A DNA stretch of 64,000 nucleotides from Roseinatronobacter thiooxidans (GTDB taxonomy: Bacteria; Pseudomonadota; Alphaproteobacteria; Rhodobacterales; Rhodobacteraceae): assembly GCF_001870675.1 (NCBI RefSeq), contig NZ_MEHT01000045.1, positions 124,001-188,000 on the forward strand. The letters are read 5' to 3'. Shown piece after piece: positions 53,517 to 63,670 of the stretch (its first letter is position 1; each line of letters begins with the position of its first letter). The notes beneath the pieces are model-generated. The model was not told the origin of the DNA. It saw nothing but the letters and a program-made list of their open reading frames with translations, and did not search any database. A program made the position numbers and the translations under genes.

Positions 53517-54071
53517 TCACATCATCAGGTCTGGCGCGGTTGCGGCCAGATCAGCTGCAACATCATCGTCCAATGGGCATTGCGTGCTGTTCAGCATGAA
53601 GCCAAGCGTCAGATACATGCCCATTGTGGCCATCAGATCCAGCACAGCGGGCCGCCCGATCAGGGTTTCCAGCTGGCTCAGCTGCTCTGGTGGCAATCGG
53701 TGATGCGCCAGCAGCATGTCAACCGCGCCTGCAAGCTGCGCATCGTCTTGTGCCATGTCACATACCGGCCCGCGCAGGCTTTCGATTCGCTTCGTCGACA
53801 GGCCAACATCCAGACCACGCAGAACATGCTGATTCCATTCATAGCTGGATGACAGCTTATAGGCCAAACGCAGGATCACCACCTCTGCCCGCATGCGGCC
53901 CAAGGCAGAGGACTGTACGATATGGTGCCGAAGCCCTGTCCATGCGCGCAGCAAATCGGGGTGATGGGCCATGATGCGGTAAACATTCATCTTGCCCGCA
54001 AAGCCTGTGCGCAAATCTGCAACCGCTTCGGGCCAATCTGCATCGCGGATTGGGGCGATGGGGCGCGTCAT
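53517..54071 (-). CDS. carboxymuconolactone decarboxylase (CMD/AhpD-like) family protein
   Basis: A 184-residue all-helical protein of the CMD superfamily: GKMNVYRIMAHHPDLLRAWTGLRHHIVQSSALGRMRAEVVILRLAYKLSSSYEWNQHVL. The usual AhpD CxxC pair is absent (the position reads SSSYEWNQH), so it is not a thiol peroxidase of that type. It overlaps the aminotransferase gene by 4 bases and is last in the rpiR operon, so it probably belongs to the same catabolic pathway. Confidence 0.88.
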   Translation of the reverse strand: MTRPIAPIRDADWPEAVADLRTGFAGKMNVYRIMAHHPDLLRAWTGLRHHIVQSSALGRMRAEVVILRLAYKLSSSYEWNQHVLRGLDVGLSTKRIESLRGPVCDMAQDDAQLAGAVDMLLAHHRLPPEQLSQLETLIGRPAVLDLMATMGMYLTLGFMLNSTQCPLDDDVAADLAATAPDLMM

Positions 54072-55393
54072 GGCTGCAATGCGGCATTCACCGCCTCGGC
54101 CAGACGCCCTGTTATCTCGGCCACATCTGCAGCAGTGACGATAAAGGGCGGGGCCAGAAGCACATGATCGCCGCGCACGCCGTCGATTGTGCCGCCCATC
54201 GGATAGACCATAAGCCCGCGCGCCATCGCTTCTGCCTTGATGCGTGCGTGCAATTTGCGCGACGGGTCAAACGGCGCTTTGGTCTGGCGATCCTCGACAA
54301 GCTCGATGGCCTGAAACAACCCCCTGCCCCGAATGTCGCCCACATGGGCATGCTGGCCAAAAGCCGCATGCAACTGGTGGCGCAACTCTGCCCCCATGGC
54401 CTGCACATTGTCCAACAGCTTGTCATCGCGGATGACCTTTTGCACCGCCAGCCCTGCGGCGGCGGCCATGGGGTGGCCCATATAGGTGTGGCCATGCTGG
54501 AAAAACCCGCTGCCCTGCGCGAAGGCGTCATAAATCTTCTGGCTCAGGAGTGTGGCCCCGATGGGCTGATAGCCCCCGCCCAACCCTTTGGCGATGGTCA
54601 GAAGGTCGGGCGATATTCCGTCTTGTTCGCAGGCATACAGGCTGCCGGTGCGGCCCATGCCACACATCACCTCGTCAAGGATCAGCAACACGCCGTATTT
54701 GTCGCAAATCGCGCGGATGCGTTTGAAATAATCGCCCACCGCGGGCACTGCGCCCGCAGTCGCGCCCACCACAGGTTCCGCCACAAAAGCCGCAACCGTA
54801 TCTGCGCCCAGTTCCAGAATTTTTGCTTCCAGCTCTGCGGCGGCGCGGGCGGCATATTCGGCGTCACTCTCGCCCGCCCATTGTTCGCGGTAGGCGAAAC
54901 AGGGCGCGATGTGATGCGCCTGCATCAGCAGCGGTTTGAACTGCGCCCGGCGCCATTCATTGCCCCCTGCCGCCAGCGCGCCCAGCGTGTTGCCATGATA
55001 GCTTTGGCGGCGCGCGATGATATGGCGGCGCTGGGGCTGTCCCGTTTCGGTGAAATACTGCCGCGCCATTTTCAGCGCAGCCTCGACCGCCTCGGAGCCG
55101 CCGGACACAAGATAGACGTGGCTTAGCCCCTCTGGCGCATCCGCAATCAGGGTGTCGGCCAGCTCTTCGGCCACATCAGTGGTGAAAAAGCCGGTATGGG
55201 CATAGGCCAGCCGGTCAAGCTGGGCATGCAGGGCGGCAATCACGTCGGGATGGGCATGGCCCAGACAGGACACTGCCGCGCCGCCAGAGGCATCGATATA
55301 GTCGCGCCCTGCGGAATCGGTAAAATGCAGCCCCTTTGCCGCAACTGCATGGCGCGGCGGGGTGTGGATGGAACGGTGCAGAAGATGTGTCAT
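54068..55393 (-). CDS. class III (PLP-dependent) aminotransferase
   Basis: A 441-residue omega-aminotransferase. YLVSGGSEAVEAALKMARQYF binds PLP phosphate, RRQSYHGNTLGALA the cofactor ring, LILDEVMCGMGRTG holds the PLP-pyridine Asp, and the Schiff-base Lys is in LLTIAKGLGGGYQPIGA (about residue 275). It probably transfers an amino group from an omega-amino acid or amine to pyruvate; substrate unknown. ATG 55393 is chosen over TTG 55399. It follows rpiR by 2 bases and overlaps the CMD gene. Confidence 0.94.
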   Translation of the reverse strand: MTHLLHRSIHTPPRHAVAAKGLHFTDSAGRDYIDASGGAAVSCLGHAHPDVIAALHAQLDRLAYAHTGFFTTDVAEELADTLIADAPEGLSHVYLVSGGSEAVEAALKMARQYFTETGQPQRRHIIARRQSYHGNTLGALAAGGNEWRRAQFKPLLMQAHHIAPCFAYREQWAGESDAEYAARAAAELEAKILELGADTVAAFVAEPVVGATAGAVPAVGDYFKRIRAICDKYGVLLILDEVMCGMGRTGSLYACEQDGISPDLLTIAKGLGGGYQPIGATLLSQKIYDAFAQGSGFFQHGHTYMGHPMAAAAGLAVQKVIRDDKLLDNVQAMGAELRHQLHAAFGQHAHVGDIRGRGLFQAIELVEDRQTKAPFDPSRKLHARIKAEAMARGLMVYPMGGTIDGVRGDHVLLAPPFIVTAADVAEITGRLAEAVNAALQP

Positions 55394-55395
55394 GG

Positions 55396-56271
55396 TCAAA
55401 CCTCGATCGGGTGAGAGATATAGGTGTTCAGCGCGGCCAACTGGCGATCCAGCCCTTCAAGCCGCGACAGCGTGCCGGGGTCATCGGCGCGCGCGACAAG
55501 TGCGGCCAGCGTGTCGGCGATCAGGAAAGCGGGGGTCATGGCATGCAGAAAACTGGCGCTGCCGGTGGGCACGATCAGCGCCACGCCTTGCGCGGCAATC
55601 AAGGGCGAGAGGCGCGAATCGGTCAGGGCGACAATCTGGATGTTGCGCGCCTGCGCTTGCAACGTGGCCTCGACCACCGCGCGGGTGTAAGGGGCAACAC
55701 CGCAAACGAATAACACATCCTCGGGGCCTGCATGCCACAGGGCATCCAGCCCGGTGCCGCCAACACCGTCCAGCAGATGCGCGCGGTCTGTGACCAGTGA
55801 CAGCGCATAATGCAGGTGCCATGCCACCGCATGGCTGGAGCGTAGACCCAAAACATAGATGCGCCGCGCCTTGATCAGGCAGTCTGCGGCCAAGGATAGG
55901 GCTGCAAGCATTTCGTCTGTGCGCAGCCCCGTGATCTGGTCTTGCGCGACAGACAGCATTTCTTGCGCCTGCCCTGCAGCACTGTCTGCATGCAGGGGCA
56001 AACGGTCATCCGCCTGCCGCGCCAGCCGCGATGGCGCTTGGCGCAAGGCCGCCGCATGTTCGGCGCGCAAAGCCTCGAACCCGTCATAGCCCAGCGCCTG
56101 CGCCAGCCGTGTCATGGTTGCAGGCTGCACCCCCGCCATGCGCGCCTGTTCGCGCATCGACAACAGCGCCACATCGCGCGGATGCGCCGCAATCCAGCGC
56201 GCGGCCTGCTGCATCCGCGCGGGCAGCCCGTCAAAGCGTGTGGCAAGGATTCTGGCAAAGGACTCGGTCAT
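55396..56271 (-). CDS. MurR/RpiR family transcriptional regulator
   Basis: A 291-residue regulator with an N-terminal HTH_6 domain (MQQAARWIAAHPRDVALLSMRE, AGVQPATMTRLAQALGYDGFEALR) and a C-terminal SIS sugar-phosphate-binding domain (ARRIYVLGLRSSHAVAWHLHYAL, LFVCGVAPYTRAVVEATLQAQ). It leads the operon rpiR-aminotransferase-CMD and is preceded by repeated CGCAACA boxes, so autoregulation is likely. Confidence 0.93.
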   Translation of the reverse strand: MTESFARILATRFDGLPARMQQAARWIAAHPRDVALLSMREQARMAGVQPATMTRLAQALGYDGFEALRAEHAAALRQAPSRLARQADDRLPLHADSAAGQAQEMLSVAQDQITGLRTDEMLAALSLAADCLIKARRIYVLGLRSSHAVAWHLHYALSLVTDRAHLLDGVGGTGLDALWHAGPEDVLFVCGVAPYTRAVVEATLQAQARNIQIVALTDSRLSPLIAAQGVALIVPTGSASFLHAMTPAFLIADTLAALVARADDPGTLSRLEGLDRQLAALNTYISHPIEV

Positions 56272-56303
56272 AGGGCGATGATATATCACCCACGCCCCCG
56301 CAA

Positions 56304-56340
56304 CGCAACACTTGAACCAAATCACGCAACATATGTTGCG
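56304..56340. promoter_or_regulatory. candidate RpiR operator: CGCAACA repeats and a 16-bp palindrome
   Basis: A perfect palindrome CGCAACATATGTTGCG (56325-56340) and an upstream direct half-site CGCAACA (56304-56310) exactly 21 bp, two helical turns, away. They lie 33-69 bases upstream of the rpiR start codon. Confidence 0.55.
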
Positions 56341-56346
56341 CACCTG

Positions 56347-56646
56347 TTACAACGCCGTGCCCTGCATGGGCAGCGACTCGATCATGCCATCATACGCAAC
56401 CCCGTTGGCCAGCAGACACATCGGCCCGTCGGGCATGGTCAGCGTGATTGTCCATCGCCCGCCATCCGGCGCGGCAAAAAGTTCCATCACCGCGCGCCCT
56501 GCCAGACCAATGGCGCGGCGCGACTGGTCTTGTGCTGCCAGCATATCCAGCACGGCCGCGCGCGGGCCACATTGCAAGGGCTGCGCCGAAAGTGGTGCGC
56601 CAAAACTTGCGACAGCGACCATGAAAGCACAGTAGAGTTTGCGCAT
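56347..56646 (-). CDS. small secreted protein of unknown function
   Basis: A 99-residue protein with a Sec signal peptide (residues 1-22, GAPLSAQP). The mature part has two Cys (QCGPR, GPMCLLANG) that could form a disulfide, and GGRWTITLTMPDGPMCLLA. The pattern occurs in Rhodobacterales hypothetical exported proteins; no function is known to me. A GGAGG ribosome site precedes ATG 56646. Confidence 0.75.
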   Translation of the reverse strand: MRKLYCAFMVAVASFGAPLSAQPLQCGPRAAVLDMLAAQDQSRRAIGLAGRAVMELFAAPDGGRWTITLTMPDGPMCLLANGVAYDGMIESLPMQGTAL

Positions 56647-56839
56647 GAAATGCCTCCTTCCTATTCAGAGCCGAGCATTCCAACAGCCTGCCACGCTTTG
56701 GCGAAAACCCGGTTAAGCCAGCGTTCGCCCCATGTTAGCGCGCAACATCGAAAGAAATTGCTGCGATGCAGCGCATACCCCCTTGCCATTTGTGACCGGA
56801 AATGATGCACAAGCGACATAAAGTTGCGAGGAAAACCAC

Positions 56840-57706
56840 ATGGATACGCGCCCCTTCCGGTCTGTTCTTTATATTCCCGGCTCGAAAGAGCGCGCCCTTG
56901 AAAAGGCGACAGGGCTGGCCGCTGATGCGATCATCTTTGATCTGGAAGATGCGGTCGCGCTGGATGAGAAAGCCCGCGCGCGCAGGCTTCTGGCAGAGAC
57001 GTTGCAAAGCCATGACTATGGCACACGCGCAAAACTGGTGCGGATCAATGCGCTGTCATCCGAATGGGGGGCAGATGATCTGGATGTGATCGCACAGGCG
57101 CAGCCAGAGGCGATCTTGCTGCCCAAGGTCGATAAGGCAGCCGATATCGAAGAGCTTGCCCGCCGCCTTGATGCAAGCCCGCACACCGCTGACACGCGCA
57201 TCTGGGCGATGATGGAATCGCCCTTGGGCGTGCTGAATGCGCATGCGATTGCCTGCGCGCCAAGAATGGCGGGGTTTATTATGGGCACGAATGATCTGGC
57301 CAAGGATATGGGTTGCCGCTACCGCGCGGACCGCCTGCCGCTGATGATGTCACTGCAATTGCCGCTGCTGGCGGCAAAAGCGGCAGGGATTGTGGCGATT
57401 GACGGGGTCTATAACGCCTTCAAGGACGAGGACGGGTTGCGGGCGGAATGCGAACAGGGCCGCGATATGGGCTTTGACGGCAAAACGCTGATCCACCCTG
57501 CGCAACTTTCCATTGCAAACGCGGTTTTCGCCCCGTCCGAGGCCGAAATCGATCTGGCGCAGCGCCAGATCGCGGCTTTCGATGCGGCAACAGCGCGCGG
57601 CGAAGGGGTCGCGGTTGTGGATGGCAAGATCGTTGAAAACCTGCATATTGTGAGTGCACAGCAAATCCTTGCAAAAGCACAAGCCATTGCAGAATTGACG
57701 GAGTAG
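56840..57706 (+). CDS. mcl2: (3S)-malyl-CoA thioesterase (CoA ester lyase-like, Mcl2)
   Basis: A 288-residue HpcH/HpaI-family TIM-barrel enzyme. RSVLYIPGSKERALEKA, AIIFDLEDAVALDEK, MMESPLGVLNAHAI and GTNDLAKDMG are the CoA-ester lyase/thioesterase motifs. In Rhodobacter the gene next to nnrU, mch and sdh is mcl2, whose product hydrolyses (3S)-malyl-CoA to malate in the ethylmalonyl-CoA pathway. The identification rests on the sequence type and on the neighbourhood (nnrU, DUF1737, mch, sdhCDAB). A GAGG site precedes ATG 56840. Confidence 0.87.
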   Translation: MDTRPFRSVLYIPGSKERALEKATGLAADAIIFDLEDAVALDEKARARRLLAETLQSHDYGTRAKLVRINALSSEWGADDLDVIAQAQPEAILLPKVDKAADIEELARRLDASPHTADTRIWAMMESPLGVLNAHAIACAPRMAGFIMGTNDLAKDMGCRYRADRLPLMMSLQLPLLAAKAAGIVAIDGVYNAFKDEDGLRAECEQGRDMGFDGKTLIHPAQLSIANAVFAPSEAEIDLAQRQIAAFDAATARGEGVAVVDGKIVENLHIVSAQQILAKAQAIAELTE

Positions 57707-57711
57707 CCAGA

Positions 57712-58272
57712 ATGGGAACTTTTTTACTGATCCTTGGGGTCGCATTATGGGCGGGGGCGCATTTCTTCAAACGCCTTGCCCCCGAAAAGCGCGCCGCGAT
57801 GGGCGAGAGTGGCAAGGGCGTGGTTGCGGTTGCCCTGCTGATCTCGATCGTGCTGATGGTGATCGGCTACCGCATGGCAGACCCTGTCTGGCTATGGACC
57901 CCGCCCTTCTGGATGGTGCATCTCAATAATCTGCTGCTGTTCGTGGCCTTTTACCTTTATGCAGTCTCGGGGCTGAAAACCAACCTGCACCGCCGCATCC
58001 GCCACCCGCAATTGTCGGGCTTCAAGGCATGGGCGGTCGGGCATTTACTGGTGGTGGGCACGCTGCAAGGGCTGATCCTGTTTGGCGGCTTGCTGGCTTG
58101 GGCAGTGGTGTCGGTGATCTTGATCAACCGCGCCAACCGCGACTGGACCCGCCCGCCCGAAGCGCCCATGTGGAAAGAAGGCGCGGCGATTGTGGGCGCG
58201 CTGTTCCTGATGCTGGTGGTGGGGCAGATCCATGGCTGGCTGGGGCCATGGCCCTTCGGGGGGGCGTCCTGA
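57712..58272 (+). CDS. NnrU family membrane protein
   Basis: A 186-residue inner-membrane protein with about five hydrophobic segments (MGTFLLILGVALWAGAHFFKR; VVAVALLISIVLMVIGYRM; MVHLNNLLLFVAFYLYAV). NnrU-like proteins were first linked to denitrification but occur widely without it. Here it sits 5 bases after mcl2 and shares a base with the DUF1737 gene, so it belongs to the mcl2 operon; its role there is unknown. Confidence 0.9.
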   Translation: MGTFLLILGVALWAGAHFFKRLAPEKRAAMGESGKGVVAVALLISIVLMVIGYRMADPVWLWTPPFWMVHLNNLLLFVAFYLYAVSGLKTNLHRRIRHPQLSGFKAWAVGHLLVVGTLQGLILFGGLLAWAVVSVILINRANRDWTRPPEAPMWKEGAAIVGALFLMLVVGQIHGWLGPWPFGGAS

Positions 58273-58475
58273 TGCGCGCGTACCGCCTGTTGACAGCGGA
58301 AGATACATCCGCCTTCTGCCACAAGGTGACGCAAGCTCTGGCGCAGGGGTGGGAGTTGTATGGATCGCCCGCCTATGCCCATGACCCCGCAAGCGGGCAG
58401 ATGCGCTGTGCGCAAGCCGTGGTGAAGGATGCGGATGTGACCTATTCGCCCGAGCTGAAGCTCGGAAGTCTATAA
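58272..58475 (+). CDS. DUF1737 domain protein
   Basis: A 67-residue protein: MRAYRLLTAEDTSAFCHKVTQALAQGWELYGSPAYAHDP, then a variable tail. This matches DUF1737, small proteins of unknown function with the GWELYG core. Its ATG overlaps the nnrU stop (TGATG). It is followed by a double GC hairpin and the GAGTATTT motif before mch. Confidence 0.85.
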   Translation: MRAYRLLTAEDTSAFCHKVTQALAQGWELYGSPAYAHDPASGQMRCAQAVVKDADVTYSPELKLGSL

Positions 58476-58480
58476 GTCAG

Positions 58481-58542
58481 GGGGGCTGCCGCCCCCGGCC
58501 GCAAGCGGCCCCCCCCGCGAGTATTTGCAAGCAAGAAAATGA
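58481..58542 (+). repeat. double GC hairpin plus GAGTATTT..AGCAAGAAAATGA motif, copy 2
   Basis: Hairpins GGGGGC/GCCCCC (58481-58496) and GGCCGC/GCGGCC (58497-58510) are followed by GAGTATTT (58519-58526), three bases, AGCAAGAAAATGA (58530-58542). The second part repeats the motif at 23421-23443. It ends 7 bases before the mch start, so it also forms the mch leader. Confidence 0.6.
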
Positions 58543-58549
58543 GGATGGG

Positions 58550-59578
58550 ATGAGCAAGACAACTGCGGGGCGGTTCTTTGAGGATTACCGCATTGGCGAT
58601 GTGATTAACCATGCTGTGCCGCGCACGGTTTCTGGCGGAGAGCGCGCGATGTATCATGCGCTGTATCCGGCGCGCACGGCGCTGTATTCGTCGGATGAAT
58701 TTGCACGGGCCTGTGGTCTGCCGCAAAGCCCTGTCGATGATCTGATCGGGTTTCACATTGTCTTTGGCAAGACGGTGCCCGATGTCAGCCTGAATGCTGT
58801 GGCCAATCTGGGCTATGCGGAGGGGCGGTTCCTATGCCCTGTTTATCCGGGCGATACCCTGCGCAGCCAGTCGGAAGTGATCGGGTTGAAGCAGAACTCG
58901 AACGGTAAAAGCGGGGTTGTCTGGGTGCGAACGCAAGGCGTGAACCAGCATGGGGCGCCTGTGCTGGACTATGTGCGCTGGGTGATGGTGCGCAAACGTG
59001 ATCTGGAGGCGCCAGCACCCGCAACTGTCGTGCCGGAACTGGCGGCTGTGGTGCCTGCGCAGGCGCTGATCGTGCCAGAGGGGCTGGATTTCAGCACCTA
59101 TGACACGGCCCTGTCGGGCGAGCCGCATCGCTGGGGCGATTACGCGATTGGTGAGAAGATCGACCATGTGGACGGCGTGACGGTGGAAGAGGCCGAGCAT
59201 ATGCTGGCCACGCGGCTGTGGCAAAACACCTCGAAAGTACATTTCGACGGGACGCAGCGGGCCGATGGCAAGCGGCTGATCTATGGCGGGCATGTGATTT
59301 CAATGGCGCGCGCGCTGTCGTTCAACGGGCTGGCCAATGCGCAGATGATTGCCGCGATCAATGCTGGAAGCCATGCCAACCCCTGTTTCGCGGGCGACAC
59401 GATCCGCGCTTGGTCCGAGGTGCTGGACCGGGCCGAGACACAGGCACCCGGGGTCGGCGCGCTGAGGTTGCGGCTGGTGGCCACAAAGGGCGGGCGCGAT
59501 GTGCTGAAAGGCACGGATGGGAAATATCACCCCGATGTGCTGCTTGATCTGGATTACTGGGTGTTTATGCCCCTCTAG
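58550..59578 (+). CDS. mch: mesaconyl-CoA hydratase (double MaoC/hot-dog domain)
   Basis: A 342-residue protein with two hot-dog domains, GRFFEDYRIGDVINHAVPRTVSGG at the start of the first and HRWGDYAIGEKIDHVDGVTVEE at the start of the second (about residue 188). The length and context match the Rhodobacter Mch, which hydrates mesaconyl-C1-CoA to beta-methylmalyl-CoA in the ethylmalonyl-CoA pathway. GGATGGG precedes ATG 58550. Downstream is the sdh operon with its own regulatory region. Confidence 0.93.
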   Translation: MSKTTAGRFFEDYRIGDVINHAVPRTVSGGERAMYHALYPARTALYSSDEFARACGLPQSPVDDLIGFHIVFGKTVPDVSLNAVANLGYAEGRFLCPVYPGDTLRSQSEVIGLKQNSNGKSGVVWVRTQGVNQHGAPVLDYVRWVMVRKRDLEAPAPATVVPELAAVVPAQALIVPEGLDFSTYDTALSGEPHRWGDYAIGEKIDHVDGVTVEEAEHMLATRLWQNTSKVHFDGTQRADGKRLIYGGHVISMARALSFNGLANAQMIAAINAGSHANPCFAGDTIRAWSEVLDRAETQAPGVGALRLRLVATKGGRDVLKGTDGKYHPDVLLDLDYWVFMPL

Positions 59579-59652
59579 CGCAGACTTGGCGCGATTCCTT
59601 GGGGGGCCGTGGTGCGGGCCAGTCGGGGAGGCGCTGCGCAGTCGCGGCTTTA

Positions 59653-59687
59653 TTTGTGATCACACGTTTGATTTAAGTGATCACAAA
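59653..59687. promoter_or_regulatory. tandem GTGATCAC dyads upstream of sdhC
   Basis: TTTGTGATCAC (59653-59663) and GTGATCACAAA (59677-59687) are exact reverse complements, each centred on a TGATCA palindrome; the two centres are 21 bp apart, two helical turns. This looks like a cooperative operator for a dimeric repressor or activator of the sdh genes. The protein is unknown. Confidence 0.6.
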
Positions 59688-59839
59688 CCCCGAAATGGAC
59701 AGGTTTTTGTCGTAAAGATACAGGATTCCCGCGTCCTGACCCACCTGAGTGCGTGACATTCGCGTGAAAATCGGTATGTCAGACGAATAAACAGTCGGGC
59801 TGCCATTCCGCAGCCTTGTCAAAGCAAAGGGAGCCTTGC

Positions 59840-60223
59840 ATGGCTGACGTGAACCGGGGCAAGCGCCCGTTATCTCCGCATTTGCAGATTTACCGCCTGC
59901 CCCTGTCTGCGATCACATCGATCCTGAACCGCATTACAGGTGTCGGCATGACGCTGGCCGCGGTTCTGATTGTCTGGTGGTTTGCAGCCGGCGCGTTCAG
60001 CGCCGAATATTTTGATTTCGTTGACGGTATGCTGACATCGATTCTGGGGCTGTTGGTGCTGATCGGGTCGCTGGCGGCGCTGTGGTATCACATGCTCAAT
60101 TCCATCCGTCACCTGATCTGGGACACCGGCCGGATGATGGATGTCGAGACTGTCGAGAAGACCAGCTACGCTGTGTTCGCAGGCACTGTGGTGCTGACAC
60201 TATTGACCATCATCATCGTCTGA
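59840..60223 (+). CDS. sdhC: succinate dehydrogenase cytochrome b556 subunit
   Basis: A 127-residue membrane subunit of complex II with three hydrophobic segments. RPLSPHLQIYRLPLSAITSILNRITGV is the quinone-site region and the haem-ligand His lies in WYHMLNSIRHLIWD (about residue 84-91). AAAGGGAG precedes ATG 59840. It is first of sdhC-sdhD-sdhA-x-sdhB. Confidence 0.96.
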   Translation: MADVNRGKRPLSPHLQIYRLPLSAITSILNRITGVGMTLAAVLIVWWFAAGAFSAEYFDFVDGMLTSILGLLVLIGSLAALWYHMLNSIRHLIWDTGRMMDVETVEKTSYAVFAGTVVLTLLTIIIV

Positions 60224-60236
60224 GGAGGCAGGACAC

Positions 60237-60617
60237 ATGGGGTTCAAGACAGATTATGCCCGCGTGCACGGGTCTGGCGCTGCGGGCGAAGGCTCGCATC
60301 ATTGGTGGTCGCAGCGTGTCACATCCGTGGCGCTGATTCCGCTGACGCTGTTGTTCATCTTTCCGTTCGGGCGCGCATTGGGGGGCGGGCATGAGGCGTT
60401 TGTCGCCACATATTCCAACCTGTGGCATGCGCTGGTGGCGGTGTTGTTCATCATTGCGACCTTTTCGCACCTGCAACAGGGTTTGCAGACCGTGATCGAG
60501 GACTACGTTCCAAACAAGACGCAGCGGACCGCTGCGCTATTGGCGAATACGCTGCTGTGCTGGGCCGTTGGCGTGGCAGGTGTGCTGTCGGTTGCAACTG
60601 TGCTGTTCAGCGCTTGA
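60237..60617 (+). CDS. sdhD: succinate dehydrogenase hydrophobic membrane anchor subunit
   Basis: A 126-residue anchor with three hydrophobic segments. GAAGEGSHHWWSQRVTSVALIPL at the N-terminus and FSHLQQGLQTVIEDYVPNKTQR contain the conserved His and Asp-Tyr of the haem/quinone site. It follows sdhC by 13 bases. Confidence 0.96.
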   Translation: MGFKTDYARVHGSGAAGEGSHHWWSQRVTSVALIPLTLLFIFPFGRALGGGHEAFVATYSNLWHALVAVLFIIATFSHLQQGLQTVIEDYVPNKTQRTAALLANTLLCWAVGVAGVLSVATVLFSA

Positions 60618-60626
60618 GGATAAGAA

Positions 60627-62431
<1,805 letters not shown>

Positions 62432-62432
<1 letters not shown>

Positions 62433-62743
62433 TGCGGGTTGCCGCCATCGGGGCGCTTCTGGCGCTGGCATCTTGCGCGGATGTGCAAGATGAACTGGCG
62501 CGGGATGCGGCAAAGCGGACTGTCCGCCCCGCATTGGCGGAAAACTTTCCCGGCGTGCCGCTGGAACCTGCCAGCGATTGCGTCATCAATAATGCCAGCG
62601 CAAACGAGTTGACGCGCCTTGCGCTGGCGGCGGGCCAACCCGCTGTCAGCCCCCAGACCAGCGCGCTGGTGGTCGAGATTGCCACGCGCCCCGAAACGAT
62701 TAGATGTCTAGCCACAGACGGGCTTGCCCCGTTCCTGCTTTAA
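62432..62743 (+). CDS. small lipoprotein gene inserted between sdhA and sdhB
   Basis: A 103-residue protein with a short signal peptide and lipobox LASC (Cys about residue 15), then a soluble part with two Cys ([10 protein letters not shown] and IRCLATDGL). It is coupled to sdhA (TGATG) and its stop lies at the ribosome site of sdhB (AAGGAGG at 62742-62748), so it is a real member of the operon. The family is not recognised; such a gene at this place is, as far as I recall, usual in Rhodobacterales. Confidence 0.78.
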
Positions 62744-62753
62744 GGAGGCACTC

Positions 62754-63533
62754 ATGGTCCAACTGACCCTGCCCAAGAACAGCCAGATGCGCACAGGCAA
62801 GACCTGGCCCAAGCCCGAAGGGGCCAAGAACCTGCGCAAGTTCCAGATTTACCGCTGGAACCCCGATGACGGGGAAAACCCGCGCGTTGACACATATTTC
62901 GTCGATATGGACAGCTGCGGCCCCATGATTCTGGACGCGCTGATCAAGATCAAAAGCGAGATTGACCCGACGCTGACCTTCCGGCGGTCCTGCCGCGAGG
63001 GGATTTGCGGGTCTTGCGCCATGAATATCGATGGCGGCAACAAGCTTGCCTGTATCTTCGGCATGGACGAGGTGAAGGGCGACATTAAAATCTACCCCCT
63101 GCCCCATATGCCCGTGGTCAAGGATCTGGTGCCGGATCTGACGCATTTCTACGCGCAGCATGCCAGCATCAAGCCTTGGCTGGAAACCACCACGAACACG
63201 CCCGCAAAAGAATGGAAGCAGTCGATTGAAGACCGCGAAAAACTGGACGGGCTGTATGAATGCGTGATGTGCGCATGTTGTTCGACAAGCTGCCCCAGCT
63301 ATTGGTGGAATGGCGACCGCTACCTTGGGCCAGCCGCCCTGCTGCATGCCTATCGCTGGCTGATCGACTCGCGCGATGAAGCCACGGGCGAGCGGCTGGA
63401 TGATCTGCATGATCCGTTCAAGCTGTATCGTTGCCACACGATCATGAACTGCGCCAAGACCTGCCCCAAAGGGCTGAACCCGGCCAAGGCGATTTCGGAA
63501 ATCAAGAAAATGATGGTCGAGCGCGTGTTGTAA
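62754..63533 (+). CDS. sdhB: succinate dehydrogenase iron-sulfur subunit
   Basis: A 259-residue subunit with the three clusters: [2Fe-2S] ligands in [14 protein letters not shown] and KLAC (residues about 80-100), [4Fe-4S] in [12 protein letters not shown], and [3Fe-4S] in [14 protein letters not shown]. It carries electrons from SdhA to ubiquinone at SdhCD. It is the last gene of the operon, followed by a strong terminator. Confidence 0.98.
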   Translation: MVQLTLPKNSQMRTGKTWPKPEGAKNLRKFQIYRWNPDDGENPRVDTYFVDMDSCGPMILDALIKIKSEIDPTLTFRRSCREGICGSCAMNIDGGNKLACIFGMDEVKGDIKIYPLPHMPVVKDLVPDLTHFYAQHASIKPWLETTTNTPAKEWKQSIEDREKLDGLYECVMCACCSTSCPSYWWNGDRYLGPAALLHAYRWLIDSRDEATGERLDDLHDPFKLYRCHTIMNCAKTCPKGLNPAKAISEIKKMMVERVL

Positions 63534-63554
63534 ACGCATCGCCCCTGTACCCTG

Positions 63555-63594
63555 AAAAGCCGCGTCCTGCCTGTGAAGGGGACGCGGCTTTTTT
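63555..63594 (+). terminator. intrinsic terminator of the sdh operon
   Basis: A 13-bp stem AAAAGCCGCGTCC / GGACGCGGCTTTT (63555-63567 and 63580-63592) with a 12-base loop and further T. Confidence 0.88.
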
Positions 63595-63670
63595 CATCTC
63601 TCCCCGATCCTGACCCAAGCGCGACAAAACGACCGTAGAAAAATATGTATTTTCCGTGCATCCTTGGCGG

